The notes: generated from the sequence alone by a model not told the origin. DNA of 64,000 nucleotides from an uncultured Prevotellaceae bacterium (GCA_946188395.1 CAMHUU010000004.1:34406-98405), one strand, 5' to 3'. Positions 1 to 8,371 are shown, numbered from the stretch's first letter. Numbers and translations are program-made.

Positions 1-405
1 GACCTGAATGGCGAGGCCCTGCAAATCATCAACGACATCCGCAGCCGTGCCAAGCGCGACATCAGCGGCACATCACTCATCAAGTATGCCAAGGACCAGT
101 GCGACATCGCACTCTACGGCTCGTTCGCTTCGAAGGACGACGCACGCAAGGCCCTGCGCTGGGAGCGCCGTGTAGAGCTGGCTATGGAGGGACACCGCTT
201 CTTCGACCTGCGCCGTTGGGGCTTGCTGTCGACAACCCTCAACAAGTATTTCGAGACCGAGGTTACCGACGAGTACGACGGACAGACCTATGCCCAGTAC
301 TATAAGAACGCCTTCTTCACACCCAATAAGAACGAGTATTTCCCCATCGCATCCAACCAGATGAACTACGTGCAGGGACTCTATCATCAGAACAAAGGCT
401 ATTGA
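1..405 (+). CDS. SusD/RagB-family outer-membrane glycan-binding lipoprotein, C-terminal part
   Basis: Only the last 134 codons are in the window; the gene starts upstream. The text shows the conserved SusD C-terminal block: the ERRVELAMEGHRFFDLRRWG segment, then an aromatic-rich stretch and the terminal YFPIASNQM block, which corresponds to the usual YPIPxxEI. SusD proteins sit on the outer membrane over a SusC TonB-dependent channel and help capture oligosaccharides; the susC partner would be expected just upstream, outside the window. The next gene is a SusE-position lipoprotein, followed downstream by a GH32 fructanase, a sugar permease and a fructokinase. The substrate is therefore probably a fructan (levan or inulin), which is inference from context. 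Confidence 0.95.
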   Translation, partial: DLNGEALQIINDIRSRAKRDISGTSLIKYAKDQCDIALYGSFASKDDARKALRWERRVELAMEGHRFFDLRRWGLLSTTLNKYFETEVTDEYDGQTYAQYYKNAFFTPNKNEYFPIASNQMNYVQGLYHQNKGY

Positions 406-455
406 TGCGGCCTGCGGCCTAAATAAAAAATAAAAAAGAATAAATAAAAACGTAA
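404..455 (+). repeat. Mini-hairpin plus AT-rich heptamer spacer (copy 1)
   Basis: Directly after the SusD stop comes GCGGCCTGCGGCCT, able to fold into a tiny GGCC/GGCC hairpin, followed by AAATAAA, AAATAAA, AAAGAAT, AAATAAA, AACGTAA (421-455) in 7-bp steps. A very similar spacer lies at 7410-7452 between the permease and the fructokinase of the same locus. Its function is unknown; it could be a post-transcriptional stabiliser or simply a dispersed spacer repeat. Confidence 0.6.
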
Positions 456-460
456 AAGAT

Positions 461-2045
461 ATGAGAACCATCATAAGCAAAGAATATAGACAGCCTAAAG
501 GTTTTATATTTTATATTTTATATTTTATATTTTATATTTAGCGTAGCGCTAGTTAGTTGTCAGGACCGCGATCTCCCCGGCTCAGCCACCATGCAACTGG
601 CAAGTCCTGAAGCGACCAGCATTACCGGTGCGCTTACTGGCGAAAACAACTACGACTACACCTTGACATGGCCCGTCAGCAATAACGGTGCCGAGATGCA
701 GGTGGCCGTCTACAAGAATGGTACCCAGCAGCAGGCTCTCACCCCCGTTCAGGGTAACAGCTTCACACTCCGTAATCTGGAAACCAACCAGCTCTACGAG
801 TTCCTCTTCAAGTATGCAAACAGCGAGGCTCTCTCGAATGGTGTCATGACCAGCTTCACCCGTCCGGGTGCCAGTGCTCCCAGCGATTTGAAGTTCGAGC
901 AGATTGACACGGGCGACGATCAGCACGACCTGCAGGTAACGTGGAAGGCCAGCCCCGATGCTACCTCCTACATCCTGCAAATGGTGAACGGCGATGGTTC
1001 GAAGATGATCAAAGAAACGGTAAAAGGCACCTCTTATCTGCTGAAAGACGTCCAGATGAAGGAGCGTTGGGAGGCTACGCTGATTGCCGAGAATGCCGAG
1101 GGCCGTGCGCTGCCCATCATGGGTTCTGCCAAGATTGGTGGTAAGATTCCTGGTTTCCTCTCTGAATATGCTACCCCCGAAGAACTTGTTGCCAATGGCG
1201 ACGACGACGAAGCCTCAGCATGGCTGTGGTTCCACGAAACCTATCCCAAGGGTGAGTACATCTACTTCGGCTCGATCAATACCGTTGACGATATCGCCGA
1301 CTACCGCATGCTGTTCTGGCTGCGCGACCTGGAGACAGGCAATGCCGACGACATCTGGAACTTCTCAGACGTAGCACGCAACGCAGCTCCCTGCATCGAA
1401 CAGTATGTCAAGAATGGCGGCAACCTGCTGCTCTGGTCGCATGCTGTGCCTTACATCGGTGCCATCAACCGTCTGCCGACTTCGCTGCTGCGTGGCGTAG
1501 GCAATGCCTTCGGTTGCGGCGTGGGTGGCTGGAACAATGACGTCTGGAAGATGGGTGTCTGCGTCAACACGGGCTCGTTCTCGAAGGACTACAGCACGCA
1601 TCCCATCTATGCCGGCATACCCACCGAGAAGCTCAACGACCAGTGTTTCGCTGCCATCGCCATGAAGGGTGCCGGATGGACTGAAGACCACAACTGTCTG
1701 TTCTTCGACATCCCCAACAAGCTGACAGGTCTCGACAACAACAGCGAGGAGTGCTACAATGTCGTCACCGAGCAGTATGGCATCTATCCTCTCGGCACGT
1801 GGGACAGCCAGGTGTCGTGGGTCAGCCAGCTGAACGTCTGGGAGGCCAAGGGTGCTGAGAAGGCTCCTGATGGATTCCAAAAGGGTGCCGGTACCGTGCT
1901 CTGCATCGGTAATGGCGGCTGCGAGTTCTCGATGAAGAACGAGGACGGCACACCCGACAAGAGTGCCCATCCCAAGAACAACTCCTGTCAGGACAACGTT
2001 CTCCGTCTGGCCAAGAACAGCGTCGAATACCTGATGTCAATCTGA
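461..2045 (+). CDS. SusE-position surface lipoprotein of a fructan locus, signal peptide out of frame across a 7-bp repeat
   Basis: The long open frame continues from 591 to 2045 (484 residues), but its own first ATG lies inside the mature protein. Upstream, the same frame reads SVALVSC followed by QDRDLPG, an excellent lipobox with Cys at 558-560. The only good start, ATG at 461 (six codons of 'MRTIIS' type sequence, then a hydrophobic run), is in another frame and stops at 539. The frames are joined by five TTTTATA units; with four (or seven) units the lipoprotein would be continuous, about 525 residues long with Cys at about position 31. The mature part has two FN3/Ig-like domains (about residues 1-180 from Met591) and a C-terminal domain of about 300 residues resembling the DUF4960-type domain of levan-binding SusE-position proteins. 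That identification is from memory and moderate. The protein is probably a surface fructan-binding protein, currently in an OFF state or mis-assembled. Confidence 0.75.
502..540 (+). repeat. Heptanucleotide microsatellite, 5 x TTTTATA
   Basis: Five perfect copies of TTTTATA occupy 502-536 and are followed by TTTA. The tract encodes the hydrophobic core of the lipoprotein signal peptide. Since 7 is not a multiple of 3, each unit gained or lost changes the reading frame, which is the classic arrangement of a slipped-strand phase-variation switch. Confidence 0.9.
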
Positions 2046-2145
2046 TAGTGTTGGTTAATACTCATCATATTTAAGTTAGTTAGTAAGAAAAGCATTTATT
2101 GCAAATTAGTTTTTTGACAGAGGTAAAAGATTGTTTTGCACTATT

Positions 2146-2181
2146 CCGCCCGAGGCCGTGAGGTCCCGGGCGGATTTTTTT
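2146..2181 (+). terminator. Rho-independent terminator after the SusE-like gene
   Basis: CCGCCC (2146-2151) pairs with GGGCGG (2168-2173), with additional pairing inside the stem (GG with CC), and a run of T follows at 2174-2181. It ends the susD/susE transcript about 100 bp after the stop codon. Confidence 0.85.
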
Positions 2182-2202
2182 ATTAGTCGAAGTCGCTATT
2201 TA

Positions 2203-2443
2203 CCCTCCCTTCCTCCCGTTTTCACTCGGAAGCCCTTTGTACAAAGGCGCTGAGGCACGGGAGGGATTTTCGTTTTCCCTCCCATATCCCTCCCGTTTTT
2301 TATCATCGAGACTCCCATCATAAGACAAAAGGGAAGGCAAGTGCCCAAAAAGGGAGGGTAACGGGAGGGATATTCATTTTCCCTCCCGTCCGTTAACCCC
2401 AGTAAATAAAGGCGTTCCCGGCGAAAACGGGAGGAAGGGAGGG
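2203..2443. repeat. 240-bp element bounded by perfect 20-bp inverted repeats, with nested GGGAGGG palindromes
   Basis: The arms at 2203-2222 and 2424-2443 are perfect reverse complements over 20 bp (CCCTCCC-TTCCTCCCG-type and its complement). Between them several shorter CCCTCCCGT and ACGGGAGGGA blocks (about 2257-2295 and 2346-2392) form smaller inverted repeats, so the single strand could fold into a branched hairpin. No coding capacity is visible. It could be a MITE-like or REP-like element; no target-site duplication was recognised. Confidence 0.7.
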
Positions 2444-2540
2444 ATTTTTCGAAAAATTCTTTTTTTCAAGAAAAGTCGATACTAGGGATGGATAAAACAC
2501 ATACTACTAGCAAGCACTCAGTCAGCCTAATGCAAACTCT

Positions 2541-2603
2541 CAGTCCGAAGGCTTCGGACTGGCAGTCCGTAACTAGCGGACTGATAGTCCGCAAGGACGG
2601 ACT
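2541..2603. repeat. Nested AGTCCG/CGGACT palindromes
   Basis: A perfect 10-bp inverted repeat with a one-base centre (CAGTCCGAAG / CTTCGGACTG, 2541-2561) is followed by further AGTCCG and CGGACT blocks to 2603. It is not followed by a T run, so it is not a typical terminator. It lies in the 988-bp gene-free stretch before the permease gene. Confidence 0.6.
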
Positions 2604-2724
2604 AAAGCTTCCCCTTCCTTTGTTTTACAAGAGAGTTTAGCAGTAAAAGACAAAAAGGTGCTACCTAAAAGGTTGTCAGCGTCTTTGTAAAAGGTAGGAA
2701 GGTTGCTTGCAAAGTTAAAACTAG

Positions 2725-2819
2725 GGCAACGTTTGTTAAATCTAAGACAACGTTTGATAAAACTAAGGCAATGTTTGTTAAATCAAAGGCAATGATTGAT
2801 AAAACAAAAGAAATGTTTT
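2725..2819. repeat. Four degenerate 21-bp tandem repeats upstream of the permease promoter
   Basis: Units at 2725-2745, 2746-2766, 2767-2787 and 2788-2808 follow the pattern (G)RCAAYG-TTTG-WTAAA-WCWAA, and a partial fifth unit ends at 2819. The period is exactly 21 bp, two helical turns, so equivalent bases face the same side of the DNA. The array ends about 75 bp before the -33 element of the next gene. Confidence 0.75.
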
Positions 2820-2895
2820 GTATTTTGCTTGCTTATTCGTCTATCCCCTTGATACAAAGAGGTCAAAAAGACAACCGTGAAAAAACAGCAAAAGA

Positions 2896-2927
2896 TTTGG
2901 AATTATCAAATATAATATCTATCTTTG
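2896..2927 (+). promoter_or_regulatory. Bacteroidetes-type promoter of the uracil permease gene
   Basis: TTTG at 2896-2899 (-33 element), a 20-bp spacer, then TATCTTTG at 2920-2927, a perfect TAnnTTTG -7 element. The start codon follows about 105 bp downstream, leaving a leader of roughly 100 nt. Confidence 0.8.
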
Positions 2928-3033
2928 CAGCATAAAAGCTAAGTAGATGATGAAGTTAGAACATATATGTATCGTGGGGACAGACCTGAAACAAATCCCT
3001 TGATACATAAGAATAGACGAAATATAACACAAT

Positions 3034-4353
3034 ATGGAACCACAGAATGCTATTTACGACGCGCGCCAGCTGGGTATGCCCCGCATGATGATACTGGGCG
3101 TGCAACACTTGTTTGCTATGTTTGGAGCAACGGTGCTGGTACCGCTGCTTACTGGTTTGGATGTATCTGTAACGTTGCTGTTTGCAGGTATCGGAACGCT
3201 GATTTTCCACTTTATTTCCAAGTGGAATGTGCCAGCCTTTCTGGGCTCTTCGTTTGCCTTCCTCGGAGGCTATGCCTCGGTGAAGGAGATGGGTATGTCG
3301 CAAGGACTGACGGAGACGCTGGCGCTGGACTATGCCTGTTTGGGCGTAGCATGCGCCGGACTGATGTATTTCGTCATGGCGGCATTGATCAGGTCGTTTG
3401 GCGTGAAGAAGATTCTGCAGTATTTCCCACCCGTCGTCACGGGTCCTATCGTCATTGCCATCGGACTGGTGCTGTCGGGCTCGGCTATTGCTAACTGCCA
3501 GACTAACTGGCTGCTGGCCATCCTGTCGATTGTGACAGTCATCGTGGCGTCCATCTGGGGCAAGGGCATCATCAAGATTATCCCCGTGTTGCTGGGTGTC
3601 ATCGTGTCGTATGTCATTGCTGCCTGTCTGGGCGAGGTCGACTTCTCGCCTCTTGGCGACGCTGCTTGGGTGGGCTTCCCGATAGAAAAGGACCACACCA
3701 TTCTGGCTGTGTTTGAAGACGGCAACACATCGCTGATGCTGTCGACTATTCTGGCCGTCATGCCTATTGCCTTTGCAACGATTATGGAGCACATCGGCGA
3801 CATGTTCGCCATCAGTTCTACCGTAGGCAAGGACTACCTCTCTGAGCCCGGCCTGCACCGCACGCTGACGGGCGACGGCTTGGCAACAGCCATTGCATCC
3901 GTCTTTGGCGCACCAGCCAACACTACTTACGGCGAAAATACAGGTGTGCTGAACCTGACCAAGGTGTTCGACCCGAAGGTGATACGCATTGCAGCCTGTC
4001 TGGCCATCGTGCTGGCGTTCTGTCCTAAGTTTGCCTGTCTGGTACAGTTGATGCCTGCTGCCACCATCGGTGGTGTGAGCCTCATCCTGTATGGCATGAT
4101 TTCTGCTGTTGGTGTGCGCAATCTGGTCGAGGAGAAGGTCGACCTGAAGAGTTCGCGCAACGTATTTGTCGCAGCACTCATTCTGGTGCTGGCCATCGGT
4201 GTGAAATATGGTGCCAACGACGACATTGCCCTGGGACCCATCCATCTGTCGGGTCTGGCCATCGCAGCCATCGTGGGCATCCTGTTGAATGCCGTTATGC
4301 CCGACAAGTTGGGCATGAAGGTGAAATCGTTCAAGGGAAAAGAAAAGGCTTAA
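3034..4353 (+). CDS. uraA: Nucleobase:cation symporter-2 family permease (uracil/xanthine type)
   Basis: This 439-residue, very hydrophobic protein has the NCS2 layout of about 14 membrane segments. Its N-terminus has the family pattern LGVQHLFAMFGATVLVPLLTG and near residue 290 it carries the APANTTYGENTGVL signature that contributes to nucleobase binding in UraA. Such proteins import uracil with protons across the inner membrane. The length matches UraA (about 430). It has its own promoter at 2896-2927 and a strong terminator at 4412-4453, so it is transcribed alone although it sits inside the fructan locus. Exact substrate (uracil against xanthine) cannot be fixed from the sequence, but the TYGEN form favours uracil. 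Confidence 0.9.
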   Translation: MEPQNAIYDARQLGMPRMMILGVQHLFAMFGATVLVPLLTGLDVSVTLLFAGIGTLIFHFISKWNVPAFLGSSFAFLGGYASVKEMGMSQGLTETLALDYACLGVACAGLMYFVMAALIRSFGVKKILQYFPPVVTGPIVIAIGLVLSGSAIANCQTNWLLAILSIVTVIVASIWGKGIIKIIPVLLGVIVSYVIAACLGEVDFSPLGDAAWVGFPIEKDHTILAVFEDGNTSLMLSTILAVMPIAFATIMEHIGDMFAISSTVGKDYLSEPGLHRTLTGDGLATAIASVFGAPANTTYGENTGVLNLTKVFDPKVIRIAACLAIVLAFCPKFACLVQLMPAATIGGVSLILYGMISAVGVRNLVEEKVDLKSSRNVFVAALILVLAIGVKYGANDDIALGPIHLSGLAIAAIVGILLNAVMPDKLGMKVKSFKGKEKA

Positions 4354-4411
4354 CGAACATCTTTCAGCGTTCATTGCTGATAAAAATCGTGCCCAATAAA
4401 ACAATAATTTT

Positions 4412-4453
4412 CGTTCATTGCACGAAAAATACGTGCAATGAACGTTTTTTTTT
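4412..4453 (+). terminator. Rho-independent terminator of uraA
   Basis: A perfect 13-bp stem, CGTTCATTGCACG (4412-4424) with CGTGCAATGAACG (4432-4444), has a 7-nt A-rich loop and is followed by nine T (4445-4453). Confidence 0.95.
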
Positions 4454-4496
4454 AGTCTTTGTATCATTATTTATAGGAGGTAAAAGAGAAAAAGCG

Positions 4497-4504
4497 TAAT
4501 TTTG
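4497..4504 (+). promoter_or_regulatory. -7 promoter element of the GH32-permease-fructokinase operon
   Basis: TAATTTTG matches TAnnTTTG 33 bp before the GH32 start codon. No good -33 TTTG lies 19-21 bp upstream, which would suit an activator-dependent promoter; fructan loci are usually driven by a hybrid two-component regulator, not seen in this window. Confidence 0.55.
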
Positions 4505-4536
4505 CAACCAGAAATTTCGTATAACTAAAAATATTA

Positions 4537-6222
4537 ATGAAAATGAAAAAGGTATTATTGACTATGCTGACAGCGCTGCTAGTGATGACAGGAGCATCGG
4601 CACAGGAGAGACCAAAGGTGTTGGGCAAGAGCCATGCCATCTGGCAGGTTGAGGTCAGAAACCGCTATCTGCTCTTGCCAGTACAGGAGCGCGAAGAAAA
4701 CGCCAACATCCGCGTGATTATGGCAGGACAGCAGGTGCAGTCGCTGAACGTGCGCCTGGCAGTGGACAAGGTGGACTACTATGTACCCCTGGACATTCAG
4801 CGTTTTGGTGCGAAGGAACTGCTGCTGGACATCACATTCTACGGCGATCGCCGCTTTACGGGTGCCATGAAAGATTTCCTCTGCTGGCGCGAGATGAAGC
4901 AGGGCGATGAGTTTGATACGGCAAACCGCGAACGGTTCCGCCCGAAGTACCATCACACACCTGTGTATGGCTGGATGAACGACCCCAACGGCATGTTCTA
5001 TAAAGACGGTGTCTACCACCTGTATTACCAGTGGAACCCCTACGGCTCGATGTGGGAAAACATGACGTGGGGCCACTCGACGTCGAAAGACCTGATTCAT
5101 TGGGAGGCACAGCCTGCCGCCATTGAAGCCGACGCACTGGGAACTATATTCAGTGGTTCGTGCGTGGTGGATAAAAAGAATAATCAAGTCGTAGCGTTCT
5201 ACACTTCGGCAGGCAGCAGCCAGACGCAGTCGATGGCCGTGTCGAAGGATAATGGCATGACCTTCGAGAAATACACGGGCAACCCCGTATTGGTGAGCAC
5301 GGAAGAGGATTTCCGCGACCCCAAAGCTTTCTGGAATCCTGAAATCCAGAAGTGGAACCTGATTCTGGCCGTTGGTCAAGAGATGCGTATCTACACATCG
5401 ACGAATCTGAAGGACTGGACTTACGAGAGTTCGTTTGGCAAGGGCTATGGCTGTCATGATGGCGTATGGGAGTGTCCCGACCTCATCAAGCTGCAGGTGC
5501 GTGGTACCGACAAGCAGAAGTGGATGCTGATTTGCAACATCAACCCTGGCGGCCCGTTTGGTGGCAGTGCTACCCAATACTTCATTGGTGAGTTCAATGG
5601 TAGGAAGTTCACCTGTGACCACCAAGACACCCGTTGGATGGACTACGGCAAGGACCACTACGCTACCGTAACCTTCGACAATGCACCTGATGGGCGCAAA
5701 ATTGCGCTGGCATGGATGTCGAACTGGCAGTATGCCAACCAGGTTCCTACGAAGCAGTTCCGCAGTGCCAACTCGGTGCCTCGCGACCTGGGATTGTTTG
5801 AATACAATGGCGAGACGTACTGCAGTGTGACCCCTTCGAAGGAGCTGCTGACGCTGCGCGGCAAGACCGCCAACAAGCTGCCTCAGGCCGGTGAGGTGGT
5901 GGTAGACCTGAAAGGCACGACGGAGATTACGTTGTCGAACGCACTGGGCGAACAGGTGGTGATGCGCTATGATGCCGAGAAGCACACCTTCTCGATGGAC
6001 CGCACGCGCAGCTATACCAGCTTCAGCGAGGCATTCCCCATCTGCACCGTTGCTCCCACGTATGGCGACGTCCAGCAGTTACGCATCTTCATCGACCACT
6101 GCTCCATTGAGGCTTTCGATGCGGACGGCAAGATGGCAATGACCAACCTGGTGTTCCCCACGGAGCCTTACAACCAGATTAAAGTGACCAACAAAGCAAA
6201 AGTAACTATTTATCCTTTCTAA
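4537..6222 (+). CDS. Secreted glycoside hydrolase family 32 fructanase
   Basis: The 561-residue precursor starts with a cleavable signal peptide (residues 1-22, ending GASAQ) with no lipobox, so it is predicted to be periplasmic. After a short N-terminal beta domain (about 25-130) comes the five-bladed GH32 propeller. The catalytic triad is visible: nucleophile Asp149 in WMNDPNG, transition-state stabiliser Asp261 in FRDP and acid/base Glu312 in WECPD. A C-terminal beta-sandwich ends in the usual LRIFIDHCSIEAF block. Family members cleave terminal or internal fructose from levan, inulin or sucrose; exo or endo specificity is not evident. Six bases downstream begins the sugar permease, then the fructokinase, so the enzyme probably releases fructose for import. 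Confidence 0.95.
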   Translation: MKMKKVLLTMLTALLVMTGASAQERPKVLGKSHAIWQVEVRNRYLLLPVQEREENANIRVIMAGQQVQSLNVRLAVDKVDYYVPLDIQRFGAKELLLDITFYGDRRFTGAMKDFLCWREMKQGDEFDTANRERFRPKYHHTPVYGWMNDPNGMFYKDGVYHLYYQWNPYGSMWENMTWGHSTSKDLIHWEAQPAAIEADALGTIFSGSCVVDKKNNQVVAFYTSAGSSQTQSMAVSKDNGMTFEKYTGNPVLVSTEEDFRDPKAFWNPEIQKWNLILAVGQEMRIYTSTNLKDWTYESSFGKGYGCHDGVWECPDLIKLQVRGTDKQKWMLICNINPGGPFGGSATQYFIGEFNGRKFTCDHQDTRWMDYGKDHYATVTFDNAPDGRKIALAWMSNWQYANQVPTKQFRSANSVPRDLGLFEYNGETYCSVTPSKELLTLRGKTANKLPQAGEVVVDLKGTTEITLSNALGEQVVMRYDAEKHTFSMDRTRSYTSFSEAFPICTVAPTYGDVQQLRIFIDHCSIEAFDADGKMAMTNLVFPTEPYNQIKVTNKAKVTIYPF

Positions 6223-6227
6223 GAATT

Positions 6228-7409
6228 ATGACGCATAATAGCAACAAATCGATTTTCCTGATTCCCGTAATGCTCTGCTTCTTCTGCATGGGCTTCGTGG
6301 ATCTGGTGGGCATTGCCTCGAACTATGTCAAGGCCGATCTGGGCCTGAGCGACTCTGTGGCCAACGTGTTCCCCTCACTGGTGTTCTTCTGGTTCCTGAT
6401 TTTCAGCGTTCCCACGGGTATGCTGATGAACAAGATCGGACGCAAAAATACCGTACTGTTGTCGTTGGTGGTGACGGTGGTGTCGCTGCTCATCCCCTTG
6501 TTTGGCAACTCGTTTGCCGTCATGCTGGTAGCCTTCTCGCTGCTGGGCATCGGCAACGCCCTGATGCAGACCAGCATCAACCCGCTGGCCATGCTGATCA
6601 TCGGCGACAAAAACCTGGCATCGACGCTGACCTTCGGACAGTTTGTCAAGGCTATCGCCTCGTTCCTCGCACCCTATCTGGCTATGTGGGGAGCCACGCA
6701 GGTGATGCCATCGTTCGGCTACGACTGGCGCGTGCTGTTCCTCGTCTATTTCGTCGTAGGTGTACTGGCTACGCTGTTGCTGTGGGCCACACCTATTGTT
6801 GAGGAGATTGGAGAGAAAAAAGAAGCAGGAAAAAGCGTTGGCGCTGAATTTGTCGATTGCTTCCGTTTGTTGGGCAAGCCCATCGTGTTGCTGTCGTTCC
6901 TGGCTATTATGTGCCATGTGGGCATCGACGTGGGTACAAACACCACAGCTCCGAAACTGTTGATGGAGCGTGTGGGCATGACGCTCAACGATGCTGCCTT
7001 TGCCACCTCGCTGTACTTCATCTTCCGTACCATCGGAGCACTGACGGGTTCGTTCTTCCTCCGTGTGATGAAGACACGTTGGTTCTTCATCTTCAGTGTC
7101 GTGCTGATGGCAACCTCGATGGCGCTGATGTTTGGTGGACAGTCGAAAACCATGCTCTACGTGGCTATCGCCTTGGTAGGCTATGGCAACTCGAACATCT
7201 TCTCGATGGCATTCTCGGAGGCACTGCTCTCGGTGCCCGACAAGCAGAACGAGGTCTCAGGTCTGATGATTATGGGACTCTTTGGTGGTACCATATTCCC
7301 ACTCTTGATGGGCTTTGCCAGCGATGCCGTTGGTCAAGCCGGAGCAGTCATCATCATGGCCATCGGTGTCATCTACCTCTTTACCTATATTCCGCAAGTT
7401 AAACATTAA
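6228..7409 (+). CDS. FucP/GluP-type MFS sugar permease, probable fructose importer
   Basis: The 393 residues form about 12 membrane segments. A conserved GMLMNKIGRKN loop lies between helices 2 and 3, as in the fucose/glucose/galactose:H+ symporter (FHS) family. The gene follows the GH32 gene by 5 bp and precedes a fructokinase, the order seen in the Bacteroides thetaiotaomicron fructan locus (permease BT1758, kinase BT1757; from memory). It would carry free fructose from periplasm to cytoplasm. The GNSNIFSMAFSEAL block in the C-terminal half is typical of the family. Specificity is inferred from context. Confidence 0.88.
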   Translation: MTHNSNKSIFLIPVMLCFFCMGFVDLVGIASNYVKADLGLSDSVANVFPSLVFFWFLIFSVPTGMLMNKIGRKNTVLLSLVVTVVSLLIPLFGNSFAVMLVAFSLLGIGNALMQTSINPLAMLIIGDKNLASTLTFGQFVKAIASFLAPYLAMWGATQVMPSFGYDWRVLFLVYFVVGVLATLLLWATPIVEEIGEKKEAGKSVGAEFVDCFRLLGKPIVLLSFLAIMCHVGIDVGTNTTAPKLLMERVGMTLNDAAFATSLYFIFRTIGALTGSFFLRVMKTRWFFIFSVVLMATSMALMFGGQSKTMLYVAIALVGYGNSNIFSMAFSEALLSVPDKQNEVSGLMIMGLFGGTIFPLLMGFASDAVGQAGAVIIMAIGVIYLFTYIPQVKH

Positions 7410-7452
7410 TGCGGCCTATGGCCTAAATAAGAAATAAAAAATAAGAAATAAA
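7410..7452 (+). repeat. Mini-hairpin plus AT-rich heptamer spacer (copy 2)
   Basis: GCGGCCTATGGCCT is followed by AAATAAG, AAATAAA, AAATAAG, AAATAAA (7425-7452). It repeats the design at 404-455 in the same locus. It leaves only six bases before the fructokinase ATG, so it also forms the translation-initiation region of that gene. Confidence 0.65.
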
Positions 7453-7458
7453 AATATT

Positions 7459-8346
7459 ATGGCTAACAAACGTTATGTAGTAGGACTCGGCGAAGTCCTG
7501 TGGGACGTACTCCCCGAAGGCAAGAAACTGGGCGGTGCCCCTGCCAATTTCGCCTATCATGCAGGACAGTTCTTGGGTAACGACAACACCATCGCCATCA
7601 GTGCACTGGGCGAAGACACACTGGCCGACGAGACCATTGAGGCTTTGGAAGAGCACAGTCTGAAATACGTGCTGCCTAGGGTAAAATACCCCACAGGAAC
7701 GGTACAGGTGACCCTCTCGGGCGACGGTATTCCTGCCTATGAAATCAAGGAGAATGTAGCATGGGACAACATTCCCTATACCTCAGAGATTGCCGAGATT
7801 GCCAAGAATTGCCGTGCCGTCTGCTTCGGTTCTTTGGCTCAACGCAGCGTGACATCATGGGCTACCATTCGCCAGTTCTTGGACGATACACCAGCCGACT
7901 GTCTGAAAATCTTTGATATCAACCTGCGTCAGCAGTTCTATACAAAGAACGTTATCGAGGAATCGCTGAAGCGTTGTAACATACTGAAAATCAACGATGA
8001 GGAGTTGGTAGTCATCAATCGCATGTACGGCTACGAAGGTCTCGACATGCGCAGTGCTTGTGAGAAGATTCTGAACGAGTACCAACTGAAGATGCTGGTG
8101 CTGACCTGTGGCACCAACGGCTCGTACGTCTTTACTGACGACGGACTGACCTCGTTCCAAGATACTCCAAAGGTAACAGTGGCTGATACCGTAGGCGCCG
8201 GCGACTCGTTTACCGGTTCGTTCTGTGCCAGCGTCATCATGGGCAAACCCGTACAGGAAGCCCACAAAAAGGCTGTCGAGGTTTCTGCCTTCGTCTGCAC
8301 CCAGAACGGAGCGATGCCTACACTGCCCGTTGAATTGCTGAAATAA
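7459..8346 (+). CDS. PfkB-family fructokinase
   Basis: This 295-residue cytoplasmic sugar kinase phosphorylates fructose to fructose 6-phosphate with ATP. The N-terminal GEVLWDVLPEG and LGGAPANFAYH blocks are the fructokinase version of PfkB signature 1. The C-terminal DTVGAGDSFTG (residues 243-253) is signature 2 and holds the catalytic base Asp249 and the anion hole. The length is normal. As last gene of the GH32-permease-kinase operon it commits imported fructose to glycolysis. The operon ends at a clear terminator 25 bp downstream. Confidence 0.95.
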   Translation: MANKRYVVGLGEVLWDVLPEGKKLGGAPANFAYHAGQFLGNDNTIAISALGEDTLADETIEALEEHSLKYVLPRVKYPTGTVQVTLSGDGIPAYEIKENVAWDNIPYTSEIAEIAKNCRAVCFGSLAQRSVTSWATIRQFLDDTPADCLKIFDINLRQQFYTKNVIEESLKRCNILKINDEELVVINRMYGYEGLDMRSACEKILNEYQLKMLVLTCGTNGSYVFTDDGLTSFQDTPKVTVADTVGAGDSFTGSFCASVIMGKPVQEAHKKAVEVSAFVCTQNGAMPTLPVELLK

Positions 8347-8371
8347 AGCATTTCATTCGTTTGATATACTG

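Noticed and set aside
2956..4467. 503-codon open frame on the minus strand opposite uraA
   Set aside because: It is antisense to a clear NCS2 permease, has a His/Gln/Asp-rich composition and shows no domain; it is a codon-bias shadow.
4579..5985. 468-codon open frame on the minus strand opposite the GH32 gene
   Set aside because: The plus-strand gene has its catalytic triad and signal peptide; the antisense frame has no recognisable features.
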